The position numbers and the translations under genes are program-made. This document shows positions 5,363 through 5,666 of a DNA stretch of 5,666 nucleotides, one piece after another. The notes beneath the pieces were generated by a model, which was given only the letters and a program-made list of their open reading frames with translations, made no database searches and was not told the DNA's origin. Source of the DNA: CAYYHA01 sp964471535 (lineage in GTDB: Bacteria > Myxococcota > Myxococcia > SLRQ01); contig CAYYHA010000261.1 of assembly GCA_964471535.1 (NCBI GenBank), forward strand, positions 1 to 5,666, written 5' to 3'. Within the stretch, counting starts at the first letter, position 1. Every line of letters starts with the position of its first letter.

Positions 5363-5392
5363 ATGCTACCCCTGCCCCAGAAGGCGCGACAA
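5363..5392 (-). promoter_or_regulatory. Candidate promoter of the PhoH gene
   Basis: TTGTCG (5387-5392) and TAGCAT (5363-5368) on the minus strand are separated by 18 bp, each matching four of six consensus bases. Seven nt after the -10 the sequence reaches the GTG start codon at 5355. If this promoter is used, the mRNA would begin at or within a base or two of the GTG and be leaderless, which fits the missing spaced Shine-Dalgarno. A start site further upstream cannot be excluded. Confidence 0.4.
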
Positions 5393-5568
5393 TCCCCGCA
5401 ACGAGCGCGACCCCGCGACGACGCCCAGCCCACCGCTGCGCGACGCGCTCGCCACGTGCCGCACGTCTGGCCTGGCTGCGTGCCCGGGGGAAGCCTTGGT
5501 ACCATCACCTGGCCTGCCGCCGCGTCGCCCCTGCCCCGGGCCCCGACCTTTGCGGCTGGCCCCCCACC

Positions 5569-5666
5569 ATGGACCCATCGGACGCGACCCTCCCCGAGCA
5601 CGGCTTCGCCGTGCTGCCCGGCCTCTACGACCGCGGGGCCTGCGCGCGGCTGCGCAGCGCCCGCCT
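5569..5666 (+). CDS. Probable phytanoyl-CoA dioxygenase (PhyH) family protein, N-terminal part
   Basis: Only 32 codons are present before the right edge. They read MDPSDATLPEHGFAVLPGLY and continue DRGACARLRSAR. The pattern of a helix ending in E-x-G-F-x-V-L-P-G-x(4-6)-C-x-x-L-R is typical of the N-terminus of PhyH-like Fe(II)/2-oxoglutarate-dependent dioxygenases. The catalytic His-x-Asp and distal His lie beyond the window, so activity and substrate cannot be judged. No clear ribosome binding site precedes the ATG. The gene is transcribed divergently from the PhoH gene, with 213 bp between their start codons. The family call rests on a short segment and should be treated as provisional. Confidence 0.6.
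   Translation, partial: MDPSDATLPEHGFAVLPGLYDRGACARLRSAR

Noticed and set aside
5356..5601. Upstream extension of the PhoH frame to an ATG at 5601
   Set aside because: It overlaps the start of the divergent dioxygenase gene, is Arg/Gly-rich, and has no similarity to the PIN-PhoH family.

Overview
This is a GC-rich window of almost wholly chromosomal, housekeeping character. The gene order tRNA-Thr(UGU), tRNA-Tyr, tRNA-Gly, tRNA-Thr(GGU), tuf matches the thrU-tyrU-glyT-thrT-tufB operon of Escherichia coli. The SpoU-type rRNA methylase gene rlmB lies directly upstream of it. This order, the strong GC bias and a PIN-PhoH ATPase suggest a proteobacterium in the broad sense, most likely the former Deltaproteobacteria (Myxococcota or Desulfobacterota). 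That placement is inference and no single gene here proves it. I see no insertion sequence, integrase, CRISPR array or phage gene.

Positions 1-787, minus strand: the first 27 codons of EF-Tu run off the left edge, preceded by four tRNA genes. A near-ideal sigma70 promoter (TTGACA, 17 bp, TATATA) precedes the first tRNA, and its -35 box contains the stop codon of rlmB. The operon supplies EF-Tu and four of the tRNAs that EF-Tu carries to the ribosome.

Positions 784-2168, minus strand: a small exported protein with a C-terminal Cys-x4-Cys motif is followed by rlmB. Their stop and start codons overlap as TAATG, so they form a translationally coupled pair. No terminator is visible between rlmB and the tRNA operon, so read-through is possible.

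Positions 2169-2562: a 394-bp divergent intergenic region with no convincing gene but several inverted repeats, including an 18-bp operator-like palindrome.

Positions 2563-3768, plus strand: a lipid-kinase-like protein of the diacylglycerol/sphingosine kinase family with some non-standard motif residues. It converges on the PIN-PhoH gene (3853-5355, minus strand), with an imperfect hairpin between them that could serve as a bidirectional terminator.

Positions 5356-5666: a short divergent intergenic region, then the N-terminus of a probable phytanoyl-CoA dioxygenase family protein running off the right edge.

I did not find a clear new biological system. The items most worth checking are the promoter/stop-codon overlap at the tRNA-tuf operon, the mixed encoding of 3' CCA in its tRNAs, the possible leaderless GTG start of the PhoH gene, the palindrome cluster upstream of the kinase, and the Cys-motif exported protein coupled to rlmB.
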